Position numbers and translations under genes: made by a program. Under the pieces are notes generated by a model, which saw only the letters and a list, made by a program, of their open reading frames with translations, ran no database searches and was not told the origin of the DNA. A stretch of DNA of 10,436 bases, taken from NCBI GenBank assembly GCA_027310925.1, contig DAICZX010000046.1, positions 1 through 10,436 on the forward strand, in the 5' to 3' direction. The first letter of the stretch is position 1, and each line of letters starts with the position of its first letter. Positions 1 through 4,613 of this stretch are shown in pieces. This DNA comes from Candidatus Parcubacteria bacterium. GTDB taxonomy: Bacteria > Patescibacteriota > Minisyncoccia > Phycocordibacterales > Phycocordibacteraceae.

Positions 1-493
1 GTGTCCCGTTCTTCAGCTTCTCCACTAAATCATCCGCGAGCGCTTTCATTTCCGCCGCTCTTTCCGAGCCTCTCATCATCGGCTCATTCAGATACACATT
101 CCCGAAATACAGGAGATACTCTGGATTATCATCCATGAGTAGGTATATAGGCGCGTTGTCGTACGGAACGGAGATTTTGAATTCCTTCATCTGCGGAATG
201 AGCGGAACTTGTCGGGGAGGCAATCGCACACTCCTTTCTTCTTGCGTCCTGCTGTTGTCTCCATAGTTTGTAGTAATGATCGGATGTATCAATTCATGCC
301 CGTTGGCGCTGAGCGATTTGAGCAGAAACTCTCGCACCCAGACCACATCGGTGAAGCGCTTCGAAAGTCTTTTGACGCTTTCTATATCCCTATACTTCTC
401 CGGCCAGAGTATCCGCCGCTCGTCGTCGATAATAGGGTACGCACGGAATACCCCCTCAATACTTCCGCTCTGAATATCCTTCTTTAACCGCAT
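1..493 (-). CDS. Unrecognised protein, cut by the left edge
   Basis: An open frame on the minus strand runs from ATG 493-491 off the left edge, giving 164 residues without a stop. I do not recognise it. The N-terminus reads MRLKKDIQSGSIEGVF and is followed by a charged stretch (IIDDERRILWPEKY) and then a hydrophobic and basic segment around residues 55-75 (DVVWVREFLLKSL). The visible C-terminal part alternates strand-like and helical segments (YDNAPIYLLMDDNPEYLLYFG, then a Glu/Ala/Lys-rich helix near the edge). The frame stays open upstream to a stop at 530-532 and that stretch still looks protein-like (QESLLMRLKK), yet it has no ATG, GTG or TTG and no Shine-Dalgarno. The ATG may therefore be internal to an N-terminally damaged gene. 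A sugar-sensing TrmB-like effector domain is a loose possibility only. The sustained open frame and protein-like composition make coding likely. Confidence 0.6.
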   Translation of the reverse strand, partial: MRLKKDIQSGSIEGVFRAYPIIDDERRILWPEKYRDIESVKRLSKRFTDVVWVREFLLKSLSANGHELIHPIITTNYGDNSRTQEERSVRLPPRQVPLIPQMKEFKISVPYDNAPIYLLMDDNPEYLLYFGNVYLNEPMMRGSERAAEMKALADDLVEKLKNGT

Positions 494-505
494 GAGGAGC
501 GACTC

Positions 506-798
506 TTGGCAATAAATAGCCGTTCTCTTTCAACAATCGTATTTTCGGACTTCCTTAAGAAAAATCTTGAGTGGGATATAAAGGTTTGGAAGAAGGATAG
601 AGAGTATTTAAATCAAGATACCCCTCCCGACATTTGGATTCAATATTCTCAGTTGGTCAGGACGCTGGATACCATTTTTGATTCCATACTAAATAGAGTA
701 TAACCTTCGAGGGTTGGAAACATGGGAAAATCAGCAGAGAGGATTTCATAAAACTTAACGAGAAATTGAAACAACAAATATCTGTATCCACCTTATGA
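506..798 (+). pseudogene. Short AT-rich gene with apparent frameshift, function unknown
   Basis: A TTG at 506 is preceded by GAGGAG (494-499) at a spacing of six bases, the normal ribosome-binding geometry. The frame encodes 65 residues and stops at TAA 701-703. It reads as ordinary protein, with several Trp and amphipathic segments (EWDIKVWKKDREY, DTIFDSILNRV). Directly after it, in another frame open from 697 to the TGA at 796-798, comes a second protein-like stretch (TFEGWKHGKISREDFIKLNE). Joining the two requires a shift near 690-706 and would give about 95 residues. The second piece loosely resembles the helical GxIsxeeF segments of serine recombinases, but that is not enough for a name. 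It may be a decayed or mis-sequenced small gene, or two unrelated short ORFs. Confidence 0.3.
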
Positions 799-914
799 TA
801 GTCTCCTCGACAGTATTTCGTCCCAGGTTTCGTAAACCTCCGCATCATCAACACCATTTTCCCTTCATTTTCATTCTTGAAACCATACACAGGATCTTCT
901 TCAAATTCAGCCAT
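657..914 (-). CDS. Doubtful small ORF, 85 residues
   Basis: The minus-strand ATG at 914-912 opens an 85-residue frame. Its first 45 residues (MAEFEEDPVYGFKNENEGK, then a basic part with KPGTKYCRGDY) look protein-like. The rest, rich in Phe, Ser and Leu, overlaps the plus-strand fragment ending at 798 and looks like non-coding translation. No Shine-Dalgarno precedes the ATG; A-rich sequence does, and a strong hairpin (932-971) lies just upstream and would sit in its leader. I do not recognise the product. It could be a real short protein that lost its proper end, or chance. Confidence 0.2.
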   Translation of the reverse strand: MAEFEEDPVYGFKNENEGKMVLMMRRFTKPGTKYCRGDYHKVDTDICCFNFSLSFMKSSLLIFPCFQPSKVILYLVWNQKWYPAS

Positions 915-931
915 ACATTCTTTTTTATTAA

Positions 932-971
932 ATGAGACACGTCACAAGATACCCTTGTGGGGGAGTCTCAT
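932..971. repeat. Nested inverted repeat
   Basis: The outer arms ATGAGAC (932-938) and GTCTCAT (965-971) are perfect complements. Inside them CACAAG (943-948) and CTTGTG (954-959) form a second perfect stem with a five-base loop. No T-run follows on either strand, so a simple intrinsic terminator is unlikely. It may be a leader structure for a small ORF on either strand. Confidence 0.5.
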
Positions 972-1111
972 CTTCCAAGAATATAGACCCAGTTCTGGAA
1001 GCAAAACCTGATGGGTCTTACGATATACCACTCGCCGGCGCCGTATCCCGTATTTCTAGCGAGGTTATCCCCACCGGTGTAGCGCACGCAGGGAATACTA
1101 TACGTGTATAG
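932..1111 (+). CDS. Doubtful small ORF, 59 residues
   Basis: ATG 932 to TAG 1109-1111 gives 59 residues ending in RISSEVIPTGVAHAGNTIRV. The second half uses GC-rich codons like the neighbouring genes and reads plausibly as protein. Against it, there is no Shine-Dalgarno (the upstream bases are a T-rich run) and the ATG lies inside the left arm of a long hairpin. The stop also falls at the end of the palindrome upstream of the glutathione transferase gene. The interval may instead be a structured, non-coding leader. No family recognised. Confidence 0.2.
   Translation: MRHVTRYPCGGVSSSKNIDPVLEAKPDGSYDIPLAGAVSRISSEVIPTGVAHAGNTIRV
985..1018. repeat. Inverted repeat, 7-bp arms
   Basis: AGACCCA (985-991) and TGGGTCT (1012-1018) are perfect complements separated by 20 bases. 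The repeat follows the nested hairpin at 932-971 and precedes the glutathione transferase gene. It may belong to the same structured region. Role unknown. Confidence 0.35.
1096..1111 (+). promoter_or_regulatory. Palindrome and possible -10 element before the transferase gene
   Basis: CTATAC (1098-1103) and GTATAG (1106-1111) form a perfect palindrome with a two-base centre, 18 bases before ATG 1130. TACTAT at 1096-1101 overlaps it and could be a -10 element giving a leader of roughly 20 bases. A palindrome over a -10 element is the usual layout of a repressor operator. No convincing -35 was seen and no regulator gene lies next to it. Confidence 0.3.
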
Positions 1112-1129
1112 CCATAACCGCCATCCACA

Positions 1130-1777
1130 ATGAAACTCTACTATTCACCCGGGGCCTGTTCGCTCTCGCCGCACATCGTCGCACGCGAAGCAGGACTGCC
1201 CGTAATTTTGTCTAAGGTAACGTTCAATGGAGCGACACGTACGACCGCCGAGGGCGAGGACTTCTTCGCCGTTAATCCGCGCGGCGGATACGTTCCCGCA
1301 CTTCGGCTCGATAGCGGTGAGGTACTCATCGAAGGCCCCGCCATCATCCAGTACCTTGCCGACCAGGCGCCGAAGGCGGAACTGACGCCTGAGCGTGACA
1401 CGATTGGCTACTACCGCATGCTCTCATTGATTACCTTTATCAGCACAGAGCTTCATAAGGGCTACAGTCCGCTCTTTTCTCCAACCCTGCCTCCGGAGCA
1501 GAAGACGACGGCCATCGACCGTATCAAAAAGCGCACCGCCTATCTTGAGAGCATGCTCGCGGACAAGCACTACCTCCTCGGCGAGAACTTCAGCATCGCG
1601 GACGCCTATGCATACACCATCCTGCGCTGGTCGCCACGCGCGGGCATCGAGCTTACGGACTACCCGAACCTATCCGCCTTTGCTAAGCGGATGGAGGGGC
1701 GAAGGGCGGTGCAGATAGCGCTTGACGAGGAGGGTCTCGAAATGCGGTTTAAAGAAAGAAATGGGAGGCTGAATTAA
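1130..1777 (+). CDS. gst: Beta-class glutathione S-transferase
   Basis: The product (215 residues) conjugates glutathione to electrophiles, or reduces with it, in the cytosol. The N-terminus MKLYYSPGACSLSPHIVARE has the Tyr5 and Cys10 of the bacterial beta class, close to Escherichia coli GstA. The thioredoxin-like domain continues with FAVNPRGG-YVPAL, with cis-Pro near residue 56, and EGPAIIQYLAD. The helical domain has TELHKGYSPLF with the class-typical His near 109, and FSIADAYAYTILRW near 155-168. The NPRGGYVPAL loop seems one residue longer than NPKGQVPAL of GstA. Family homology ends at about residue 204 (DEEGLE). The last ten residues (RFKERNGRLN) are encoded by the terminal repeat of the insertion sequence at 1746, which also supplies the stop. 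Without the insertion the frame would end MLV-stop at 207. No Shine-Dalgarno is visible. Glutathione use is unusual for Patescibacteria, so acquisition by transfer is likely. Confidence 0.93.
   Translation: MKLYYSPGACSLSPHIVAREAGLPVILSKVTFNGATRTTAEGEDFFAVNPRGGYVPALRLDSGEVLIEGPAIIQYLADQAPKAELTPERDTIGYYRMLSLITFISTELHKGYSPLFSPTLPPEQKTTAIDRIKKRTAYLESMLADKHYLLGENFSIADAYAYTILRWSPRAGIELTDYPNLSAFAKRMEGRRAVQIALDEEGLEMRFKERNGRLN
1738..1745. repeat. Target-site duplication, left copy
   Basis: CGAAATGC, identical to 2797-2804 and directly abutting the left end of the insertion sequence. Joining 1745 to 2805 restores a reading frame in which the transferase ends after two further codons (Leu, Val, TAA). 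Confidence 0.88.
1746..1775. repeat. Left terminal inverted repeat of the insertion sequence
   Basis: Begins GGTTTAAAGAAAG and contains TGGGAGGCTGA at 1762-1772. It aligns without gaps to the reverse complement of 2767-2796; mismatches fall at repeat positions 1, 3, 13-16 and 28. It encodes the last residues of the transferase. Confidence 0.85.
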
Positions 1778-2676
1778 GCGCCATCCCGCAGTAATTTGGA
1801 GATGACTTTGTAGCGGCGATCGCGGCGCAGACCGTGATGCACCCCGAGCTTCTTCTTGAGCGCAGAGAACGAGCCATCAAGCGAGTTAGTGGTATTCGGT
1901 ATGTTGAGCTCAGGATATTTTAAATACGTGAAAAGATACGGGAGATTCCGTTCAAGCGAATGGTATGCAGAATACACACCCTTGTGGGTGTGGTGTCGCG
2001 TCGTCTTGCCGTTCTCGAATGTCGACTCAGTCATCTCATCCATAAATGTGTCGAACTGTGCATGCCAGTCGGCGAGTGCTGCGGTGAAGGTCATCTCGTC
2101 GGTCGTGGTGAGTGTGAGGACAAGCGTGACGAGTGCTTCCCCGGCCTCGGTCTTTGGCCGCTTCGTGAGGTATCTCGTCACAATCTTGATCTGATGGAAC
2201 TGGCACATCTGCACCGGAATATCGTTGAAAACGTTGAAGAATCCTCGTCGTCCGGCGACCACAGCAGCCTTGATGATCCAGCCTCGTTCCCTGAGGATTT
2301 GTCGGGCATATCGATAGTGGGCCATGAGCTCGCTCGATACTTCGTGCCACCAGATGTTCTTCGCGAGCGGCCAGGCACGGAACACGCAGACACCGTACTT
2401 TCTTCCCCAGAAGGTAGTGTCGGCGATGATGACAGTCGGGTGTGGAGCGACTTCGGGAGTCGGGACGGGAACTTGGTCGAGCCGAGAGCGGACCCAAGGA
2501 TGCGAGTGGCCATGTTTCTTCGCCAACTGCTTGAGCGTTTGTTTCTCCTCGGTGTATTCCTTCCAGAGCCCAGCACTCACTCCGGCATCTCGTTTCGATG
2601 ATTGAAATTGCTGCCCGCAGTTCAGGCACTTGTATCGCTGCAGACCATTCCTCTTTCCATTCTTTTTGCTTCGCAC
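1774..2676 (-). CDS. IS256-like transposase with N-terminal zinc ribbon, probably inactive
   Basis: The protein would cut and join the ends of its own insertion sequence. From GTG 2676 it has 300 residues: the second half of a zinc ribbon (YKCLNCGQQF, 15-24), a helix-turn-helix-like region (48-66), then an RNase H-like DDE domain. The first catalytic Asp is in IIADTTFWGRK (residue 86). IPVQMCQFHQIKIVTRYLTK (153-172) and NTTNSLDGSFSALKKKL (261-277) match the zinc-ribbon variant of the family. Where an Asp-Gly normally gives the second catalytic residue, the sequence reads VVAGRRG, with Ala at 141; the third acidic residue is Asp267 rather than Glu. The missing half of the ribbon (RICPECGDV) is in frame upstream but lacks any usual start. 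ATG 2720 reaches it only through a -1 shift at a six-A run. The IS is therefore probably immobile unless helped by another copy. Confidence 0.85.
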   Translation of the reverse strand: MRSKKNGKRNGLQRYKCLNCGQQFQSSKRDAGVSAGLWKEYTEEKQTLKQLAKKHGHSHPWVRSRLDQVPVPTPEVAPHPTVIIADTTFWGRKYGVCVFRAWPLAKNIWWHEVSSELMAHYRYARQILRERGWIIKAAVVAGRRGFFNVFNDIPVQMCQFHQIKIVTRYLTKRPKTEAGEALVTLVLTLTTTDEMTFTAALADWHAQFDTFMDEMTESTFENGKTTRHHTHKGVYSAYHSLERNLPYLFTYLKYPELNIPNTTNSLDGSFSALKKKLGVHHGLRRDRRYKVISKLLRDGA

Positions 2677-2705
2677 ATCGCCGCATTCCGGGCAGATTCG
2701 GCCGC

Positions 2706-2720
2706 TTTTTTAAGGCGCAT
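2706..2720 (-). other. Candidate frameshift site at the transposase N-terminus
   Basis: On the minus strand ATG (2720-2718) reads ATG CGC CTT and then a six-A run (2711-2706). One more A, or a -1 slip there, gives MRLKK-SGRICPECGDV and continues into the transposase with its complete CxxC...CxxC ribbon. This is either a single-base deletion or a slippage site of the kind many insertion sequences use to limit transposase. Confidence 0.5.
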
Positions 2721-2766
2721 ATTAAATATTTAAGGTTTTAGCTTGTACCTAAGCCACCGTATCACA

Positions 2767-2796
2767 AAATCAGCCTCCCAAAAGTTTCTTTAACCG
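2767..2796. repeat. Right terminal inverted repeat of the insertion sequence
   Basis: Read on the minus strand it begins CGGTTAAAGAAAC and contains TGGGAGGCTGA, matching the left repeat at 23 of 30 positions. It lies about 47 bases upstream of the only in-element ATG candidate for the transposase. Confidence 0.85.
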
Positions 2797-2804
2797 CGAA
2801 ATGC
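2797..2804. repeat. Target-site duplication, right copy
   Basis: CGAAATGC, the second copy of the 8-bp duplication flanking the insertion sequence. The original downstream sequence of the transferase gene resumes at 2805. Confidence 0.88.
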
Positions 2805-2903
2805 TTGTTTAAAATCGCTATGATTCTATGCTAATTGAGCATCGATTTTGGGTAAGAAGGAGACTCCAAGAAAGGCCATAAAAGGTCTCAATAGGTTCTT
2901 CTC
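2805..2903. other. Intergenic gap with weak hairpins
   Basis: This is the original downstream region of the transferase gene. It holds ATGCT-AATTG-AGCAT followed by CGATTTT, a weak terminator-like shape on the plus strand that may once have ended the transferase transcript. It also holds GAGAC...GTCTC arms around 2860-2890. No gene is seen. Confidence 0.35.
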
Positions 2904-3680
2904 TTAGAAGAATCCGAAGAGGTGAGAAAAGAATCCGCCAATGGCGGCCATGAAACCGGCGTGCGTATTCAGGTTCGTGCCTCTTGTCGCAGTTTTGGTG
3001 GTTGGTGTTGTACCTTGATCGACGACCGAGGTAGCTGTGACCGACGTGCCATTCACTGTGCCCTGAATCAGGACATTATCATCGACAGCAATGTCCGAAA
3101 CTGTCGCGTCTGCGACACCTTTTTTCGACACAGTTGCTGAGGTTATATTGACCATATAAGTGACACCGCTCTTATTTGTAACGGTGAGGGTGGTACCTTC
3201 GATCGCCGTTACATTACCGCCGATAACGGGCTGACCGTTACCAATGATGGTGCTCGAGGCGAAACCCATACCGAGCTTGCGTCCTGGCATTGCTCCGGGT
3301 CGGATTTTTTTCACGCCATCGAAGATAGATGTGGCGGTCACGTTTGTACCGCTTACGGTGCCACGGACGATGACTGAGTCGCCAACGGCTATGGCTGCAA
3401 AAGGTGAACTCACGCCATTTTTGGTGACAGAGGCATTCGTCGCATTAACCGTGTAGGTTGTCGGGGTCGTATTAGTAGTGCTGCGGCGGTGCCAATCCTT
3501 TGCCGTAATCGTGAGCGTTGTGTCCGATATAGATGCGACCGTGCCGATAATGACCGGGCGCATACCGTGGCCAAACCAACCTGGGCCTGCCGCAAAGGCA
3601 GTCCCAGTGAGGGCAAAAGAGCAAATCATCGCCGACCCGGCGACGATGATCGAGACGTTACGTTTAGAAAGTATAGACAT
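2904..3680 (-). CDS. Secreted protein with two DUF5666-like repeats
   Basis: This 258-residue protein begins with a Sec signal peptide: basic MSILSKRN, hydrophobic SIIVAGSAMICSFALTG, and a cleavage site at AFA-A after residue 30. The mature part holds two copies of one domain, at about 43-122 and 153-222. Each has GTV/GNV-ASI...TTLTIT, then TYTVN/TYMVN, an ATVxKKGV-like segment, IAVGDSVIVRGTV or IAVDDNVLIQGTV, and NVTATS. That pattern is typical of DUF5666, a small beta-rich extracellular domain of unknown function. The linker is rich in Gly and Met, the tail is Thr-rich, and the last 17 residues are hydrophobic and aromatic (GGFFSHLFGFF), possibly a membrane anchor. No Shine-Dalgarno precedes the ATG. 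The gene stands alone on its strand, with a possible promoter at 3707-3735. Export and the repeats are clear; the biochemical role is not known. Confidence 0.85.
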   Translation of the reverse strand: MSILSKRNVSIIVAGSAMICSFALTGTAFAAGPGWFGHGMRPVIIGTVASISDTTLTITAKDWHRRSTTNTTPTTYTVNATNASVTKNGVSSPFAAIAVGDSVIVRGTVSGTNVTATSIFDGVKKIRPGAMPGRKLGMGFASSTIIGNGQPVIGGNVTAIEGTTLTVTNKSGVTYMVNITSATVSKKGVADATVSDIAVDDNVLIQGTVNGTSVTATSVVDQGTTPTTKTATRGTNLNTHAGFMAAIGGFFSHLFGFF

Positions 3681-4006
3681 AGTTTTGTGTGTTAACTGAT
3701 ACGCGAACTATAGATATATACGTATGAGAAAAGAAAACGTTTCGTTGCGCTATGCATATATTATATATATTGCGTATGAAACGCATCCCTTATATCAGCA
3801 TTTAGCGTCATAGTTTCCGGGCTTTTAGTTTTGCAATTCCAGCTTTAGCCACGGTGCCTCCTATACTCACGGCGACTGGAAATGTGCAAGAATCGTATAA
3901 TACCTACGCCATTTTTTGAGTTCTTCCCCCAACAAAGCGAGAATTCAGGAACCAGTTATACTACATGTCTGTGATATGAACATTGCGGAAAGTACCGCGG
4001 TGAAAA
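3681..4006. other. Intergenic region with a possible signal-peptide remnant
   Basis: No intact gene is seen in these 326 bases. On the plus strand, ATG 3776 opens MKRIPYISI-stop. A shift to another frame at 3795 gives SAFSVIVSGLLVL, and return to the first frame at about 3833 gives AIPALATVPPILTATGNV up to a TGA at about 3920. Put together this looks like a signal peptide with an ALA cleavage site and a short mature part, so it may be a decayed exported-protein gene with two opposite indels. TATAAT occurs at 3896-3901 with no convincing -35 or downstream gene. Confidence 0.2.
3707..3735 (-). promoter_or_regulatory. Possible promoter of the DUF5666 gene
   Basis: On the minus strand TATAGT (3712-3707) lies 17 bases from TTCTTT (3735-3730) and would start a transcript about 20 bases before ATG 3680. 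The -10 is good and the -35 is poor. The surrounding 3710-3775 is very AT-rich, with several alternating TA runs. Confidence 0.3.
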
Positions 4007-4046
4007 CAAGGACGCCTGTTCCCCATGTGGGGAACAGGCGTCCTTG
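4002..4046 (-). terminator. Strong intrinsic terminator of the RRM gene
   Basis: An 18-bp perfect stem (4007-4024 with 4029-4046) closes a four-base loop. Reading the minus strand, the stem is followed by TTTTC (4006-4002), giving a short U-tract. It lies 20 bases beyond the stop of the RRM gene, the right place to end that transcript. On the plus strand no U-tract follows. Confidence 0.8.
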
Positions 4047-4066
4047 GCATTCCTTCGGGGAAGAAT

Positions 4067-4417
4067 TTAGTAGCCACCGCGGCCGTAGCCACCGCGATCA
4101 CCGCCACCAAAACCGCCTTCGCGACGTGGGGGACGATCACCCTGTGGACGGGCAAAAGAGACCGAGAGCGTACGTCCATCCATCTCCTTACCATCCCAGC
4201 GATCAATAGCTGCCTGAGCCTCCGCTTCGGAGGACATTTCGACAAAGCCGAAGCCGCGTGAGCGACCCGTCATACGATCACTAATGATGCTCGTGGATAC
4301 GACATTGCCGGCCTCACCGAAGGCCTTCTTAAGATCGTCTTCCGTCGAGCGATAAGGAATACCACCCACATAAAGCTTATTTCCCTGAACTGATGCTGTT
4401 GACTGCGTATTGTCCAT
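4067..4417 (-). CDS. Glycine-rich single-RRM RNA-binding protein
   Basis: A 116-residue protein with one RNA recognition motif. RNP2 is LYVGGI (15-20) and RNP1 is RGFGFVEM (54-61); the order beta-alpha-beta-beta-alpha-beta can be followed to SVSFARP near residue 90. A low-complexity tail of Gly, Arg, Asp and Tyr follows (GGFGGGDRGGYGRGGY). This is the plan of the small glycine-rich RNA-binding proteins of cyanobacteria and many environmental bacteria, cytosolic and often induced by cold or stress. The aromatic residues of RNP1 and RNP2 needed for stacking on RNA bases are present. The gene is monocistronic, with a promoter at 4507-4535, a leader of about 80 bases with a small hairpin (CGAGC-GAA-GCTCG on the plus strand), and a strong terminator. 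There is no clear Shine-Dalgarno. Which RNAs it binds cannot be told. Confidence 0.93.
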   Translation of the reverse strand: MDNTQSTASVQGNKLYVGGIPYRSTEDDLKKAFGEAGNVVSTSIISDRMTGRSRGFGFVEMSSEAEAQAAIDRWDGKEMDGRTLSVSFARPQGDRPPRREGGFGGGDRGGYGRGGY

Positions 4418-4506
4418 GTATTGGATCTAACCATTAACCTCGCCGAAACTGAACACTTGCGGCCGTTTAAGACCGAGCGAAGCTCGAATACTCTGCGAGT
4501 GGAAAC

Positions 4507-4535
4507 AGTATGACAGGAATGTGCCAAAGGCGCAA
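4507..4535 (-). promoter_or_regulatory. Probable promoter of the RRM gene
   Basis: On the minus strand TTGCGC (4535-4530) and CATACT (4512-4507) are separated by exactly 17 bases. Transcription would start near 4500 and give a leader of about 80 bases before ATG 4417. The leader contains a GC-rich hairpin (CGAGCTTCGCTCG on the minus strand), so post-transcriptional control is possible. Confidence 0.45.
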
Positions 4536-4547
4536 TAGTGCGTAGAG

Positions 4548-4556
4548 TGTGGATAA
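4548..4556 (-). promoter_or_regulatory. Single perfect DnaA-box-like 9-mer
   Basis: TTATCCACA on the minus strand is the classical strong DnaA box. It lies between the terminator at 4564-4601 and the RRM promoter. No second box, AT-rich unwinding element or replication gene is next to it, so an origin is not indicated; one match in 10 kb can occur by chance. Confidence 0.3.
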
Positions 4557-4563
4557 CTGCGGT

Positions 4564-4601
4564 AATAAAAAATACCTCGGGATCAATTGGTCCCGAGGTA
4601 T
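4564..4601 (-). terminator. Intrinsic terminator of the small exported-protein gene
   Basis: ATACCTCGGGA (4572-4582) and TCCCGAGGTAT (4591-4601) form an 11-bp perfect stem with an 8-base loop. On the minus strand it runs straight into TTTTTTATT, a good U-tract. It lies 13 bases after the stop at 4614 and separates that gene from the RRM transcript. Confidence 0.85.
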
Positions 4602-4613
4602 GAGAGGTGCTGC

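Larger units (their letters stand above)
1746..2796 (-). mobile_element. Complete insertion sequence, IS256-like, about 1051 bp
   Basis: The element is bounded by an exact 8-bp direct repeat, CGAAATGC at 1738-1745 and 2797-2804. Its ends form an ungapped 30-bp inverted repeat matching at 23 of 30 positions, with the core AAAGAAA and TGGGAGGCTGA shared. An 8-bp duplication fits the IS256 family, as does the transposase. The single transposase gene is on the minus strand and almost fills the element. The element lies in the last codons of the glutathione transferase gene, so the insertion is still recognisable and probably recent. Its left end encodes that protein's new tail, and the transposase and transferase stop codons overlap. 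Confidence 0.9.

Noticed and set aside
697..798. Serine recombinase fragment
   Set aside because: Only a short helical stretch (GKISREDFIKLNEKL) looks similar; no catalytic or zinc region is present.
1960..2601. 213-residue plus-strand ORF opposite the transposase
   Set aside because: It is antisense to a clearly recognisable transposase and its composition looks like reversed coding sequence, with no start signal.
3896..3901. Perfect TATAAT as promoter of a small RNA ending at the 4007-4046 hairpin
   Set aside because: No matching -35, and the hairpin has no U-tract on the plus strand; it fits the minus-strand RRM gene.
4548..4556. Perfect DnaA box as a sign of a replication origin
   Set aside because: Only one box, no AT-rich unwinding region and no dnaA, dnaN or rep gene nearby; a single 9-mer match is not rare in 10 kb.
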